A stretch of 64,000 bases of DNA from Artemisia argyi. Lineage: Eukaryota > Streptophyta > Magnoliopsida > Asterales > Asteraceae. A program made the translations under genes and the position numbers. The stretch covers positions 160,164,333-160,228,332 of the forward strand of contig CM060681.1 of assembly GCA_030686995.1 (NCBI GenBank), read 5' to 3'. The notes beneath the pieces are model-generated. The model had not been told where the DNA came from. It did not search any database and was given only the letters and a program-made list of their open reading frames with translations. Shown here in pieces: positions 1-11,890 of the stretch (its first letter is position 1; every line of letters begins with the position of its first letter).

Positions 1-1027
1 GGGCGGAACCCATCTAAGGGTTCCGCCTGATCCGTCAGACCTGCAGAATAGTTTGCTATAAATACCAAACCATTTGTTAGTTTTGGGTGATGACTTCAGG
101 ACATATTTTCATATACTCTCTCAAACTAACTCAGTAACATTTTGACTTGTATGATTCTCTTATGTAGCAAGGGACTTCAAAAGATCATTCAAGAAGTTAC
201 AAGCTTCAACTATTAAGTTGCAAGTCTTGGTAGCTTGGTCATGTATAAGCTTTGGTAGTTTATACTTCATTTGTGTCATGTATGTAGAAGTGATTGGTTA
301 GTATTTTAGGCCTCAAAATACGTAGTGTGTCGGGAGTTGTTGTACCCTTGTAAAATAACTAACGGGAGTTGTTGTACCCTTGTAAAAGAACTAACGGGAG
401 TGGTTGTACCCTTGGTAAAGAACTCGACATCTAGCTTAGTGTCGGTAAAAGTGTAAGCGACGATGGGAGTGGTTATACCCGTGTAAAAGAACTCGACATC
501 TAGCTTAGTGTCGGTAAAAGTGTAAGCGACGTTGTAAAGGTTTTCTCCGCCGGTGAAAGGAGCTTGTTGATTAGTGCTTATAACTCTCGAGTTGGAAACT
601 CGGGGCGTGGATGTAGGGCAAGGAAAAAGAGTCCTTGTAGCCGAACCACGATAAACAATCGTGTTGTGGTTTGATCGTTTCTTTCTTTATCTTTGCCTAT
701 TACATGTTGTTGTTTAGTTAGAATCGTTAATCACATATAAAGCTTTTCAAAGAATTAAAACAAGTAAAGTTGTATTTATGTCTTTAAACAAATGTAAAGC
801 TTTTCAAATAACTAAACAAGCAAAGTTAGGATCATCACAAGTAAAGCTTTTCAAAGTATGAAACAAGTAAAGTTAGAATTGTTATTCACATGAAAAGCTT
901 TTCAAAGAATCAAACATATAACGTTGTGTTTATATCTTTAAGCAAACGTAAAGTTTTTAAAGGATATTTAAGCTAAAAAGGATTTAAAAAGCCGTAAACT
1001 ATTCAACCCCCCTTCTAGTTTTCCACA
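1..1027 (+). repeat. 5' LTR of element X, partial
   Basis: This matches 17455-18481 and ends in TTTTCCACA at the primer-binding site. About 400 bp of its start lie before the window. The visible part begins at the promoter palindrome (GGCGGAACC and GGTTCCGCC), followed by a TATAAATACC box near 58. R/U5 contains short tandem repeats at about 330-540. Confidence 0.9.
331..540 (+). repeat. Tandem repeats in R/U5 of the X LTR
   Basis: A unit of roughly 34 bp containing GGGAGTTGTTGTACCCTTG is repeated three times. A longer unit of about 75 bp, with ACTCGACATCTAGCTTAGTG and a TAAGCGACG end, then occurs twice. The same array is present in the 3' LTR at about 17783-17990. Confidence 0.75.
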
Positions 1028-1028
1028 A

Positions 1029-1042
1029 TTGGCATCAGGAGC
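1029..1042 (+). other. Primer-binding site of element X
   Basis: TTGGCATCAGGAGC starts two bases after the LTR. It resembles the initiator-Met tRNA complement (TGGTATCAGAGC) with one substitution and one extra G. Element Y has TTGGTATCAGGAGC at the same place, which supports the call. Confidence 0.75.
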
Positions 1043-1095
1043 TACGTTACTCAAGATCTTTTAAATAGAATGTATTTTAAAACTTGGATCGATCC

Positions 1096-2090
1096 ATGGA
1101 TTTTGAAAATCTCAAAGAATGGCAACCTATTCAAAACCCACCGCTATTTGAAAAAGAAAACTTACCTGAATGGAAAATTAATTTTGAAAACTATGTGAAA
1201 TCAATTGATCAAGATCTTTGGCATATTATTTCTTTTGGTAATTTCAAATCAAAGAAAACAAGTTTTTGAAAACCAAGATAACTATCTTAAACTTGATAAA
1301 AATACTAAAGCAAAAACAATGATTTATAAAGCTTTAGTACCAAATATGAAAGAATGTATTTTTGTCAAACGGCTAATGATATTTGGAAAAATATGTTAAA
1401 CTTTCATCAAGAAATATGTCAAGCCAAAGATAATCAATTTGATCTCACATATGAATTAGAAGTCTTAGTAATATTAATAGATAGACATTTAGTTGAGATA
1501 AATACATGTACTACTAGTTTAAATGTTTTAAATGAAGGTGTAAGTGAAGATGATTACTCATGACGAGCTCTTAGTGGACTTGCTTACGATTCATGGAATA
1601 ACACGGATGAAGATGAAGCCAACCATCCGGTTTGTGATTCTCAACTAGATAAAATATCAAGCAAGGTACATTTTGAAACCAAACACTTTTGCTTTGACAA
1701 ATTTATCCTAGAGTTTTCTAAACTAGAAAATGAGTCTAAACGTTTATGCAACATGGACCTAAAAACTATCTTTAACAATGAGTCTTCAAAATCTTTTGAG
1801 AATATCTTTGAAAAGGAAATCTTGTTAGAAGATAAAATGTCTAGACTTGAGAGTAATGTTGAAATTGATCTAGAATGTAAATTATGTCTAGATTACAAAT
1901 ATGACATTAAAAAGCAAAATGAGAAAGGAAAAATGTTAGCTTAATTTGATGAAAGCTCAAAATCTCTTGAAACATTGTTGAGGAGTCAAAGGTTGTTTAA
2001 AGATAAAAACGGATTAGGATTTAACTCAAAAGCACCATCAACTAGTAATACAAAACAAGTAAAATTTGTCAAACCTAGAAGAGAGATTTA
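1096..2090 (+). pseudogene. Decayed gag of element X
   Basis: From the ATG at 1096 the translation reads through motifs also found in Y gag, including a PPLFE segment followed by YVKS and DLWHIISFG. Later frames keep a KTMIYKAL-like segment, a TANDIWKN segment (Y: TAKKIWDS) and a lysine/glutamate-rich coiled-coil-like stretch ending near an STSNTKQVKFVKP segment. Several stops and frameshifts break it (for example near 1269, 1399, 1563, 1944 and 2090). No zinc knuckle could be found. The protein would be the structural capsid component, and it is clearly not expressible as one chain. Confidence 0.7.
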
Positions 2091-3377
2091 GAGATAATTC
2101 AATCTCTAATAGAAACTCATGATAAAAGGATTAAGATTATCATGATCTATGCCTTTATATGATTATCTAACCTTCTTGGATACATGAGTAATTGAGTTTC
2201 AAAGCGTGTCGTCAAACCAAGATTTTACGCGTAGTGTTTATCCTCTTGATAGCATCTCTATGCAATTTAAAAGGTACGCATTACTTCAACTCGACTTTGA
2301 TTGTCTCTTGTTTCTAGCATTATGTGTTGGAATATGTGTTATTAGTAATACTCTAAAGTGTTTACCTGCTATTAGTAATAACTAAGATTAGATTCTATGC
2401 AACAAGGAATTTCGTCATTAGTACTAGTAGGAGATATAAGGTGTTTTGGTTCTTTAACCATCAAGAGATAAACACGAGAAACTCTTAAGTGAGTCTCACT
2501 CAACTCTTGCTTACAAGTGAGCTAACTTAGAATCTCCTAAGTGTTAAAATGTCTAACACTTTTGTGATGCTTGCAAAACAAACCTCTGTTAAACAACATT
2601 CTCAAATACTATACTTTGAGTCTTAAATTGTGTTTTTCTTCAATCACTCTTTTATGATAATCTCACATAAAACACACAAGGTGAAATAAATCACACAAGC
2701 ATACATTTGGATGTGTGAAATAAAATGAGTTTTCAACATCTAGGATTTACACATCAAATGTGACACATAGTCTCATGATGTTGTACCTCTTGGACTTTTT
2801 CAAAACAAATAGAGTTCATAGTTTCTTAAGTAAGAAAACCCAAAGAGTCGAGGAGTCGTTGAATATAACATTTAACGAGTAATCTCCTCCTTCTAAGATA
2901 TCATCTTTGGTAGATGATGACTTAGTCGAAAGTCCAATGATGGCAAGACAAGTATGTTGTGTAAAACATTAAGAATAAAAGTACAAAATAACATCTTCTC
3001 ACCTTGAGTCAAACATTGAATCAAGCAAAATTGACATAAGTTATAAAACTTGATTTATAGGTTATAGTTGTGTCTAAACAAATTCAACAATAATCGTTTT
3101 TGGAATTTAGAGTAAAACAACTAGTGAAACAAAATAAATGATTCGAAGTAATCATGTGATTATAAGTGTTAATATTTGAAAGCCTTTTTGATAATAAAAG
3201 CAAGCTCCAAAAGCAAGGGAATTTAACTTAAAGACATTCCTAGTTACTCTCTTGTTCTCAATGGTTAAGTTATTGATGACTTATCAAGAATGAGATTAGT
3301 AAATCCGTAGGTAAAACTAAACGTAGAGAAATGTTCGAAAGACTACTTGTTCTCATAACAATTAGATCCAACATTAT
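2091..3377 (+). other. Unassigned remnant of X between gag and RNase H relics
   Basis: This is where integrase and reverse transcriptase should lie. No frame is open for long and no integrase or RT signature was recognised, so most of pol seems deleted or decayed beyond reading by eye. Confidence 0.5.
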
Positions 3378-3930
3378 GTTTAGCATTTGTCTATGTGCTC
3401 GTGTTAAAGAAGATCCTAAAACAACTCTTTAGTTGAGCTTGTTTGGATGCATCATAAGGTACTACACAACTAGGATTATGGTATCCCAAATGAACGGGAA
3501 TAGAAACCATAGTGTATGCCCAATGGAATTATGTCGGTAATAAGTTGATAAGAAAAGCACAAGTGGTACTTGCACTTTTATACTTATTTACCCAATGATT
3601 CTCCAAAACACGTAAGGTTCTCAAATTAGTTTCAGATGGAGAAGCACATCAACAAGCTCCACTTGAACAAGCAAACTCGTTTCAACAACGGAATTCTTTT
3701 ATCAACTTTGTTATCCCTTCAACAAAGGAATCATCGACTTCGATAACAATTCAATCCATTATGGTCTTAATAGACATATTGTGATCCATCATCATCGCCT
3801 TGGTAAGATTGTTCATTGAGGAACGTCTTAACTAAGAAAGTCTTCTACGTTAACCATTCTATCAACGTTTTCACAAAACCTCTTGAATGAGAAGCATTCA
3901 TCATTCCTAGGCTTAGTCAAAGACTCATAA
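3378..3930 (+). pseudogene. Decayed RNase H end of X pol
   Basis: The translation starts MFSICLCARVKEDPKTT, which parallels [17 protein letters not shown] in element Y just before its RNase H domain. Further on, a YGLNRHIVIHHH-like segment and FTKPL near 3880 match the Y order (a [11 protein letters not shown] segment, then FTKPLKREL). Stops and frameshifts occur throughout, so only the footprint of the 3' end of pol remains. Confidence 0.7.
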
Positions 3931-4033
3931 GACCTAAAACCTTAGTTTTGAACATTAGGATAAAACCACAAAAATCAAGACAATCCCTTTTGAATTTTTC
4001 CCTACAGCTCCTACGGTACCCTCAGACCATATG

Positions 4034-4098
4034 GGCGGAACCCTCTTTTTGGTTCCGCCTGGTCCACCAAAGCCACAGAATGTTTTATTTTTAATTTC
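4034..4098 (+). promoter_or_regulatory. Internal copy of the X LTR promoter core, upstream of ORFb
   Basis: GGCGGAACC (4034-4042) and GGTTCCGCC (4051-4059) form an inverted repeat. The bases after it (CCTG, then a TCC, then CAGAAT and a GTTT run) follow the LTR promoter core at 1-60 in the same order, with TTTATTTTTA where the LTR has TATAAATA. It lies about 160 bp before a splice donor and 0.8 kb before ORFb. I infer that it drives a separate ORFb transcript. Confidence 0.55.
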
Positions 4099-4218
4099 AA
4101 AACCAAACACCCTCTTAACTTAATAATTCACTTTCAAACAGCCATCACCCTCTCAAAAACACATAAGCATACGAATTTTAGGGCTTTCAATCAAATCTCT
4201 TCGAATCCAACTAACTTT

Positions 4219-4753
4219 GTAAGTGTTCTAATCACAATTGCATTTTTTATTCAAGTATAACATTCTTATTTACATTCATTAACTAGAATCTTAGGGTTTA
4301 TGCATAAAATTTCTTGATTCATGAAAAACTTGGTGGCTAGCCAATCATGTCTTCCATTAGTTAAGAATTGTATCCTTTTTGTTGTTACTTTGATTTGCCA
4401 AACACACCAAGTGCATTGTCTTTCAAAAATTGCAATTCAAGACTAGAACATGATTCATCACCACATTGTTAAAACAAATGAAAAATATCATTAAAACATC
4501 ACTTGCATACTATCTCTTGAATGCTAAAGGGGATACATAACTAATATGTATTTTCGGGTACATTCAATCGAAGACACATTAATTTAGGAGAGTGTTGGTT
4601 ATCTTTTGTTTTTATAACAAAACTTGCATAACAAAACAATTTGGGAATCAAAATGAATCAAGATAACCAAGTCTCCACATTGTTTGCATATAGGAACACA
4701 TTAGAACATCCACATTGTTAAAAGTCATTAACATATAATTTTGTGTTTTCTAG
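4219..4753 (+). other. Predicted leader intron of ORFb
   Basis: A strong donor (GTAAGT at 4219) pairs with a pyrimidine-rich acceptor (TTTTCTAG ending at 4753). The open frame of ORFb begins shortly downstream. No long frame is open between them. An intron in the 5' leader fits a transcript starting at the internal promoter copy near 4.1 kb. Confidence 0.45.
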
Positions 4754-4823
4754 GAATCAACATCCCTCCCGCAAATAAATCCGATCACAAGGAAACCCTT
4801 AAGTACATGCCCAAACACCATAG

Positions 4824-5106
4824 GACCAAAGGTCTCAACCAAGTTCAAGTAGAAACAAGGCATTAGAAAAACGCTATGTTCACGAAGGTAGAACCATTGA
4901 TCCATCCTTTCTAGAAGGAACATCTATTCGCCAAAACTTTGCCGCAATCAACTTTGATTGTCTCCTTGATATCGATGAGCCAATTTGTCCTAGGTTCATC
5001 TTGGAATTCTATGCAACCATAAACCTCTCCACAAATGATTTTGGTAAGATATCATTAAACTTCACAACCAATCAAATACCAAATTTCATAGATCTAAAAG
5101 ACTTAG
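4824..5106 (+). pseudogene. ORFb of element X, 5' part, interrupted by element A
   Basis: The frame is open for 94 codons from just after a TAG at 4821 to the insertion point of element A. It reads through FLEGTSIRQNF, a CPRFILEFYATINLS segment and FIDLKDL. The other half resumes in the same frame after the second TSD copy at 13310. No in-frame ATG is visible; an ATG at 4807 is in another frame, so the start is damaged or further upstream. From memory, the CPRFILEFY stretch and the downstream half belong to an accessory protein family abundant in Asteraceae genomes and associated with Copia-like elements. Its function is unknown to me. This part is disabled here by the nested insertion. Confidence 0.6.
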
Positions 5107-6520
5107 TGATGCATGGGAATCGCAACAGGCTTTACCTCTCGAGGGATCTCGAGAAGCTTACAACCCCCACCAGGCAGTGTACCTGATCATTGTAGTATAG
5201 TATAGTGACAAGTACCAGGGGATTGATCGTTCAGCTTAGGAATAGTGTCGCTAGGATTAGAAAGCCTAAATACTAGTTCTAAAGGTGAGGGATGATTATT
5301 TTTGTATTTTTATATTTTTATGAAAGCAAGTAAATATCTCGGGTTTGAAGGATTTGGACGGAATTAGTTGCTAATCAACTAACCCAATACTAAGATGCAA
5401 TCAAAATAAAATACTAAAAATGAAAATAAACTAATTAAACTAAGGTTGTGAGCAGTAATTGGAGAAAATGTGTTTACTTAGATTTCACTACTCCCTAGAC
5501 ATCTTTTACACGTTAATTACTTGTTATAATTGCATGGATGACGGATCGTATTCCTTAATACCATTCATGGGGTGGCACACATAACTCCCCAATTCTATGA
5601 GCTCTTATCTCCTCCTACACCATGCCCAGCACAACTATAGGGATTGTAAACAGTGGCTCATGCATTAAATACAACCAATAAAGACCTAGTGCGCCTCGGT
5701 TCATGTTTCTTAAGACGTTCAAGCATGTTACAAAGTGGAGATCTGCCAGTTTTCTTAAGCCTAACATATAAATCACTCATCCAAGACAAAGATAAACAAG
5801 TAATCAACACATAATTAACATCTAGGTTTCATTAGATCTAAGCAAACACAGGACAGATCTAGCCTAGCATGATGGAATTGAGACAAGAACAAGATATAGA
5901 CAACCAACACATAGACATATTGATTGAATTAAAGGAACACTTATCTCAATTACAATGCAAGGTATCAAGGGTTTGGAACCCTTGAAAAACCTGTAAAAGT
6001 TGCACCAAAATCGTACTTAGGGTTTCTCCAAAACTTCTCTCTTTTAATGTGTGAAAATTAGAAAACTATATATAGAAAAATAGGTCTGACGGCGTTAAGA
6101 ATAAACTTGTGACGCCGTCACCTCGCCGCCAAAACTCTTCTCGGACTGTCTAGATCTACTTCTGACGCTGTCAAGACTTATACACTTCCAGGCCGTCATG
6201 ACTTTTACTCTTGACGCCCTTCCTACGTGACGTCGTCAAATCTGTTCTGGGTCGTCATGGAAATTCATGAAATTTGCTCTTGACGCCGTCAAGGTTTTGC
6301 TCTTGACGCCGTCACCTACTGTTCCCAGCTTATAAAATTAAGACTTTGGCGTTTTCTTCACTTTTATGCTCCAAAAACGTCCGAATTGCTTCCTTTTCCA
6401 GATTTCTCTCCCAAAGTACCTAAAATCACAAAAGGAACGATTTAGGGCAATATTTGATCAAATAAATTCGGATTCGGGCTTAAATGACCCCCTAAAAATG
6501 GATCATTTTTCGCCTCATCA
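5107..6520 (-). repeat. 3' LTR of element A
   Basis: This is 1414 bp, equal in length to its partner at 11891-13304. On the minus strand it carries an array of TGACGCCGTCA-like palindromes (6087-6325), then a TATATATAG box (6067-6075). The tRNA-Asp-like segment is at 5187-5201, with one mismatch in this copy. Confidence 0.93.
6087..6325 (-). promoter_or_regulatory. TGACGCCGTCA palindrome array upstream of the LTR TATA box (element A)
   Basis: About nine copies of TGACGCCGTCA or close variants (TGACGGCGTTA, TGACGCTGTCA, GACGTCGTCA, GGCCGTCATG) lie within 240 bp, often preceded by CTCT. In element sense they end about a dozen bases before TATATATAG at 6075-6067. TGACG is the known core site of plant TGA-type bZIP factors, so a transcription-factor array is a reasonable inference. 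Confidence 0.6.
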
Positions 6521-7094
6521 TATACCCTTACACTTGAGATTTGCTTGTCCTCAAGCAAATGCGCTTTTATTCTAGTCAAAATACAAGTTAGGGGTCATTT
6601 AACACTAACATAAAAGTAATTACAACAAATAATCGTTCCACTAAAGACCAATAGACAAGCACGGAAGTCATACACAAGCACCTCACAAATAGTGTTTAGA
6701 TACCCACATCTCTCGGGTGTAATAAAGTGTAAATTACAATATGGAAACGGAAGATATCTCTCACTACCTGTCATAGCAAAATAGATTACCATAGGCTTGG
6801 GAAAGGATCAAACCTCCACCACATGGAGTAAGCACCTATGATAAACTATCAAAGAGGTCTTTTAAAGGGTTGTAACGTTAGGTGTAGGGATATGAAATAC
6901 CCGGTTTTGTTGGATAAAGGAAGTTTTACTGGTGGCGAGTTAACAATCTTAGTCAATTATATGTACAATGTGGCGTTGCTAAGCCAAGACTAGACTCGAC
7001 TTATGCTAATAAATGAAAATTAACAAAAATATAAAATAAACATAGAATGAAACGGGATGGAAGTCCGTATGTTTTTTCTCTTTTTCCTTTTTGC

Positions 7095-7132
<38 letters not shown>

Positions 7133-8980
7133 ATACACTCTTACCCTACCATCCAAAATAATACATCATAGGGAATGAACATTTCCCTTACACTTGAATC
7201 TTTACATACTTTACATTTAACTAATCTAATGACTCGAATTAAAAAAATCAAAACACTTGGAGCACTTTTAAGATTAAAGTACATATGGGGGTAATAAATG
7301 ATGTTCTTCCCCATTACTCCATAAAATAAGTACTTACCCATGAGTCCCAATCGTCCCAAAACAATATGTACAAGGATATGACTCGACTTAGCAACCATGT
7401 AATCAATTAGATAATTAACTTACGGTTTAACAAATAACAATAATGCACTAAAAATGAGCGCATACACGGAAGGCTAAGGCGATTTGGTTGTACATTTAAG
7501 TGGGGTGTAACAAATTCTTCCTTTAAGTAAAATGCTTAAAGTTAGAAACGAAAAGATAGGCTCGGAGGGGTGTACTAGGGGTTTCGTGTACTAAAAATGA
7601 GTACAACGCTAAGGGTGTGGGAAAAATTAGTTGACTTAACTAGCCAAGTAATATGACTTAAATGGTCAAGTAATTATAATACGGGTTTAACACAAGGGTA
7701 ATCCTAATGCCTCTTATCATGTAGTAAATCCTACCACACGAATGTAGTCTCACTAGCGGTCTCGGGATGCATCACTAACGCAAGTTCTAGAATCTAAATG
7801 CTACCAGTACACTCATAAGCACTAATAGTAAATGCTTTTCCTATCAAATCTAAAGGCGAACCTCACATATTTGGGTGGAAAATTTTTCTGAATATACGGT
7901 TATGTGCTAGTCATACAATCTCCTATCCATGAGACGCTTACTATGGCTAAAGTTTCACTCCTAAATGTTGTAAAAAATTTTAAATTTGGCGCTAAAATTG
8001 CACTAACAAGTATTTCTCATAGTTTTATTACACATCTACCATCAAACAAAACAAACTCAAGCGAAAGTGCATATGTAAGGTATCATCTTTTTACCCTCCC
8101 CTTACACTTAAGATGAACATTGTCCCCAATGTTCAAGTAAAGAATGTAAAAGTGAAAAAGTAAAGAGAATGAAATCAAATACTCCCCTGATTCACTCGGT
8201 ATGGATAATAGGGTGGCCAGGTTAAATCTTCCTTCAAGAAAATGAACAATCAAAGCTTCCCTTCCAGAATATAAATCATCTTCTTGTCATACATAACCTG
8301 TAAAACCTGACAAAATAGACAAGACAACCTCGCGTAAAATCGGCGGCATTCTATATAAGTTACTAAATCCTAGAAAACAAGATAAGATATAATGCTTGTG
8401 GAATGAAGTTTGCAGATCTCCTGGAGATTATGAAACTTAATAATTCACAAAAACCATAAGACTCCATTAGAAAAACAAAACCGGTAAAATTTCCAGATTT
8501 TAACTCCTGACGCCGTCAAGAGTAAACCCCTAACGCCGTCAGAATTGACCTGCAGAAATCCTTATGTTAAGTTTCCGGAAAATTTCTGGAAAAACTTGGT
8601 CCTACTTCCTGGAAAATCCTGCAAAACTTCATTATGACTCAATACAAGCATTTGACTCTAACAAATACGAATACACATGTTCATTTAATATTGTGGAGAA
8701 TCATGATCGGTTTTTTTCTTAAAAACATATTTGGGATTTCCCCTTACACTTATTTTTTGCAAAAATACCTTTAGGTGGAGTTAAGACTAGGCCAAAACAA
8801 CAAAGTAAAGTATTTCCACTATTTAGTTTAGAAACATGATCAACCAACAATAAAAATTAAGCATGCATACGGAAGCAAATAACAATCAAACAAATAAAAT
8901 CACACAAAACATGGGTTGCCTCCCAAGAAGCGCTTTTCTTTATTTACGAGTCTTGTAGCTAGACTCAAGGTCATGGGTTA
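6521..8980 (-). other. 3' non-coding region of element A
   Basis: This 2.4-kb stretch lies between the protease-like frame and the 3' LTR, and no long frame is open. Next to the LTR the minus strand reads GAGGACAAGCAAATCTCAAG and then TGTAAGGGTATA, which is the purine-rich region typical of Athila/Tat elements just before the LTR. A poly(T) run lies at about 7098-7130. Internal palindromes occur at 8508-8545. Parts recur in B (57640-58490), C (59880-60118) and D (61678-62690). Confidence 0.7.
8508..8545 (-). promoter_or_regulatory. Internal TGACGCCGTCA pair in element A
   Basis: Two palindrome copies (CTGACGCCGTCAAGAG and CTAACGCCGTCAG) lie outside the LTR, downstream of the coding region in element sense. 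The same pair with the same spacing is in element D at 62231-62262. I see no open frame downstream that they would drive. Confidence 0.45.
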
Positions 8981-10254
8981 CTACGTGATTTCATCATTGG
9001 TTCCACTCTCTAGGTCGTCTTCTAAACCAGTATCGCTTTCATAGTTCAAGTACTTCGGGTCTTCGAACTCGAAGACATCTTTTCGATACTTAGAATCAAG
9101 ATTGCCAACATCCTTAAAGAATCCACAAGATAAATCAGTAATGTTCTCACATCCTCTTCTAACGTCTTCATCACACAAGATAAGTTGGGAGCTCATCTTA
9201 TCAAGCCCGTCACAGTCGATTTCCTTAAGGTCTTTTCTCTTGTATGGCGTTTGGTATGAAATCCTCCTAATCCCATCAGTGAAGGTCATGATTCCGTTCA
9301 AGTCATCCACTATTAAATTAGTGATTTCACAGAAGGGTGCTCCCAAAACTACTTGTGATAACCTGGGGTCGACATAGTCTTCTATGTTATCCATAATTGT
9401 GAATTCCATAGTAAATGCCATGTTTCCTACAAACACCCGGATTTCATGATCTTTACCAACCACTTTCTCTCCTTTGTAAATTATTCCCCACTGCAGATAT
9501 TGTTGTAATGGAACAGGGACATAACATTCTTAGGCATGAATATGTTGATGTAGACGTTATCAAACTGCTTGTGACCGATCATGCATGGAATTTTGAAATT
9601 ATTCGGATCACGCCTCCTTATCTTCCCCAACTCTCCATTCCTGGATCCGAATAGATTCCCCTCAAGGGAAGGACGATATTCGTAAACCTCTTCATTTCCC
9701 CCACGAAAAATCACCTTTTTAACACCATTGGTGAACATTACACTTCTATCCATCTCATTAAGGATTACTCCTGATTCATTGATAAATGGTTTCCCCAGAA
9801 CAAGGTTGGTTAACGATTGATTGGTGAGAGGGTCTATATCATCGACCACGGCGAGGTTAGTATTGTAAACAAGCTCTCCGACCCTGATTGATAAGTTATT
9901 CATTACCCTTTCGCACGCAATGCGTTTTGGGAAAGTCTCATGGTATAAGGAAAGGGGGATTAGGTTAACTGGGGAGCTAGGATCTATATGACTATCGGTT
10001 AGGAGCTTTTCCTTAATGGTGCAGGAGATCTTGAAAACTTTATGGTTATTTTCCTTAGTCTTATTGCTACTCCCACTAATAACATCCTCCATTTTTCTCT
10101 CGGGTTCTTCTATAATAGATTTACCCAAAATGGTTGGATTTCTCTCATGCTCTTCCGATTTCTCTTTCCCTTCACCCGGATTCGTGTGCGGTGTATTGCT
10201 CAGGTGAGTTGGTAGATTTTCTTGCTGAATCATGGTCAACCCTTGAGGTCTCAT
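8981..10254 (-). pseudogene. Retropepsin-like polyprotein end of element A, two tandem domains
   Basis: Two minus-strand frames, 10254-9481 and 9463-8981, join by a single frameshift near 9485. The first part has a degenerate retropepsin core in which SPVNLIPLSLY stands where DTGAS-NLMP is expected, followed by a typical LGKPFI segment. The second repeats the plan with NVMSLFHYN and then LGAPFCE. In both, the catalytic Asp-Thr/Ser-Gly is not visible, so proteolysis is doubtful. The tail is acidic. It follows gag in the usual order, with a small overlap. From memory, similar doubled products accompany non-autonomous gag elements in Asteraceae. Calling them inactive retropepsin folds is inference. 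Confidence 0.6.
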
Positions 10255-11727
10255 CTTTAGCTGTCCGACTGAATTTGTAAGTTTGTTGTTGGGTTGGGTT
10301 GGATGTTGAAGTAGATATCGTGGTGATGGTGTTTACGAAGTGGATTGGTCTTAGGGGGTTGACAGGTTCTTTTCCATTAGGAGATAGATGTTTGAATAAC
10401 TTGCTAGGACTTTTTATTTTCACAGGGGAGGTTGGTGGACTCATGACGGTAGCAGATTTGACCTCATCAACGCGAATAGGTTTATTGACAACATGCTCTT
10501 TGATAGCAGTTAACAGATTACAAATCTTGTTATTCACATCAGCCTGCTGTTGTCTAAATTTAGCCTCGAGCGTAGAGAGCTGTAATTCTTGAGATAGAAT
10601 GAACTTTCGCAAGGCGTCTTCACAGCTCTGCCTAGGAGTGCTTTGCGAGGGAAAATGCTCGGACCAAGTGAGGGGTGAGGAGTCATTGAAGGATACGCTC
10701 CGCGTTTGGTATCCTCTGAAATTAGGTTTATCCTTCCATGCTTCATAGGCCTCGTCAGAAGTGCGAGGGCCTCGTCCCACGTGTGACGATGTGAATTTGT
10801 TATAAGCATGTTTTGGAAGCTCCATGCAGTTATGCGTCTCATGAGGGCCATTACATAATTTACATGTGGAAGTGATTCTGCTTACATGGCTTGAGGATTT
10901 TGGAGCTTCGTAAGATTTCATGAGAGACTTGACTCGACCTTCAAGTTCCATGATCCTACGGTCGGGAGTGCTAGAATTGTTCGAAGGCAAAGATATTGCC
11001 TTGACCGTTTTGTTCAAGTCACGGGGATCATTCCAACTTTCGTTGTCATAGAGAGCAAGATCTTCTATGAGTTCCCATGATTGTTCCGCACTTAGATCAC
11101 GTAGCTTACCACCGGCCGATTGGTCAATGGCTCGCCTCGTGGAGATGTCAATATGGTCATAAAAAATTTGGACTTGGAGCCAAAGATCTATGCCATGATG
11201 AGGGACTTTTTGGAGTCAGTCCTTGAAACGAGTTCATGCTTCATAAAGAGATTCATTTTGACGTTGCTGGAACATCAAGATGTCATTTCTAAGCTTAGTA
11301 GTTCTCCCCGGTGGGAAAAATTGAGCAAGAAAACGAGTGGTGAGATCATCCCATGTGGTGATGGATCCCGCGGGTAAACGCTCAAGCCATTGACTAGCTT
11401 GATCCCGTAGAGAGAATTGGAATAGGCGTAAACGGGTAGTCTCTCTAGTTTCAACACCTAGGTCTATGGAATCTACGATTTTGAGGAAGTCCTTAAGATG
11501 TTGGTTTGGATCTTCGGAACGAAGTCCATGGAATGCACATCCGCTTTGCACCAACCGGATGGTGTCGGATCACAAGGGGTCACATTGGCTCCGGTGAGCT
11601 CAATGGTGTTTCGGTAGCCTTGGTGGCTAGGTCGGGAATACTCTCCTAAGGTTCGGTGCCTAAGGGGTTCTAATGGTGGGTTTTGTTGTGGTGGGATGAC
11701 GGGTTCAAAGATGTTCCCGTTGTCCAT
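10172..11727 (-). pseudogene. gag of element A
   Basis: The frame starts at 11727 with a proline-rich leader and LGEYSRPSHQGYRNTIEL, shifts frame near 11550, then continues with CAFHGLRSEDPNQHLKDFL and WLERLPAGSITTWDDL. This is a classic plant Gypsy capsid (retrotrans_gag) region. Two TGA codons near 11234 and 11216 stand where tryptophans are usual (TGG to TGA). The frame then stays open to 10172 with a CX2CX4HX4C zinc knuckle (CKLCNGPHETHNC). It would build the capsid and bind RNA, but as read it is broken by one frameshift and two nonsense changes. Confidence 0.8.
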
Positions 11728-11865
11728 GGTGTCGGGTGGTTACGAACAAAGGCACAAAGAAATAGATAGACTAAAGAAATCTAAAAAATAAAAATAAAAT
11801 CTTACTACAACGGAATCTAGCAAGTAGACCTAATAAAAAGAAATTCTAACCTAGACAATAACTAT

Positions 11866-11884
11866 TCCCCGGGCTACGGCGCCA
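11866..11884 (-). other. Primer-binding site of element A (tRNA-Asp type)
   Basis: On the plus strand TCCCCGGGCTACGGCGCCA is close to the 3' end of plant tRNA-Asp (CCCCGGCAACGGCGCCA, from memory). On the element strand it therefore starts TGGCGCCG, six bases inside the 5' LTR. Asp primers are typical of the Athila/Tat group. Confidence 0.8.
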
Positions 11885-11890
11885 AAAACT

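Noticed and set aside
5187..5201. tRNA-Asp gene in the LTR
   Set aside because: Only the 5' half resembles the tRNA. There is no anticodon arm, no T-arm and no 3' acceptor strand, so it is not a tRNA gene; it is discussed as complementarity to the primer.
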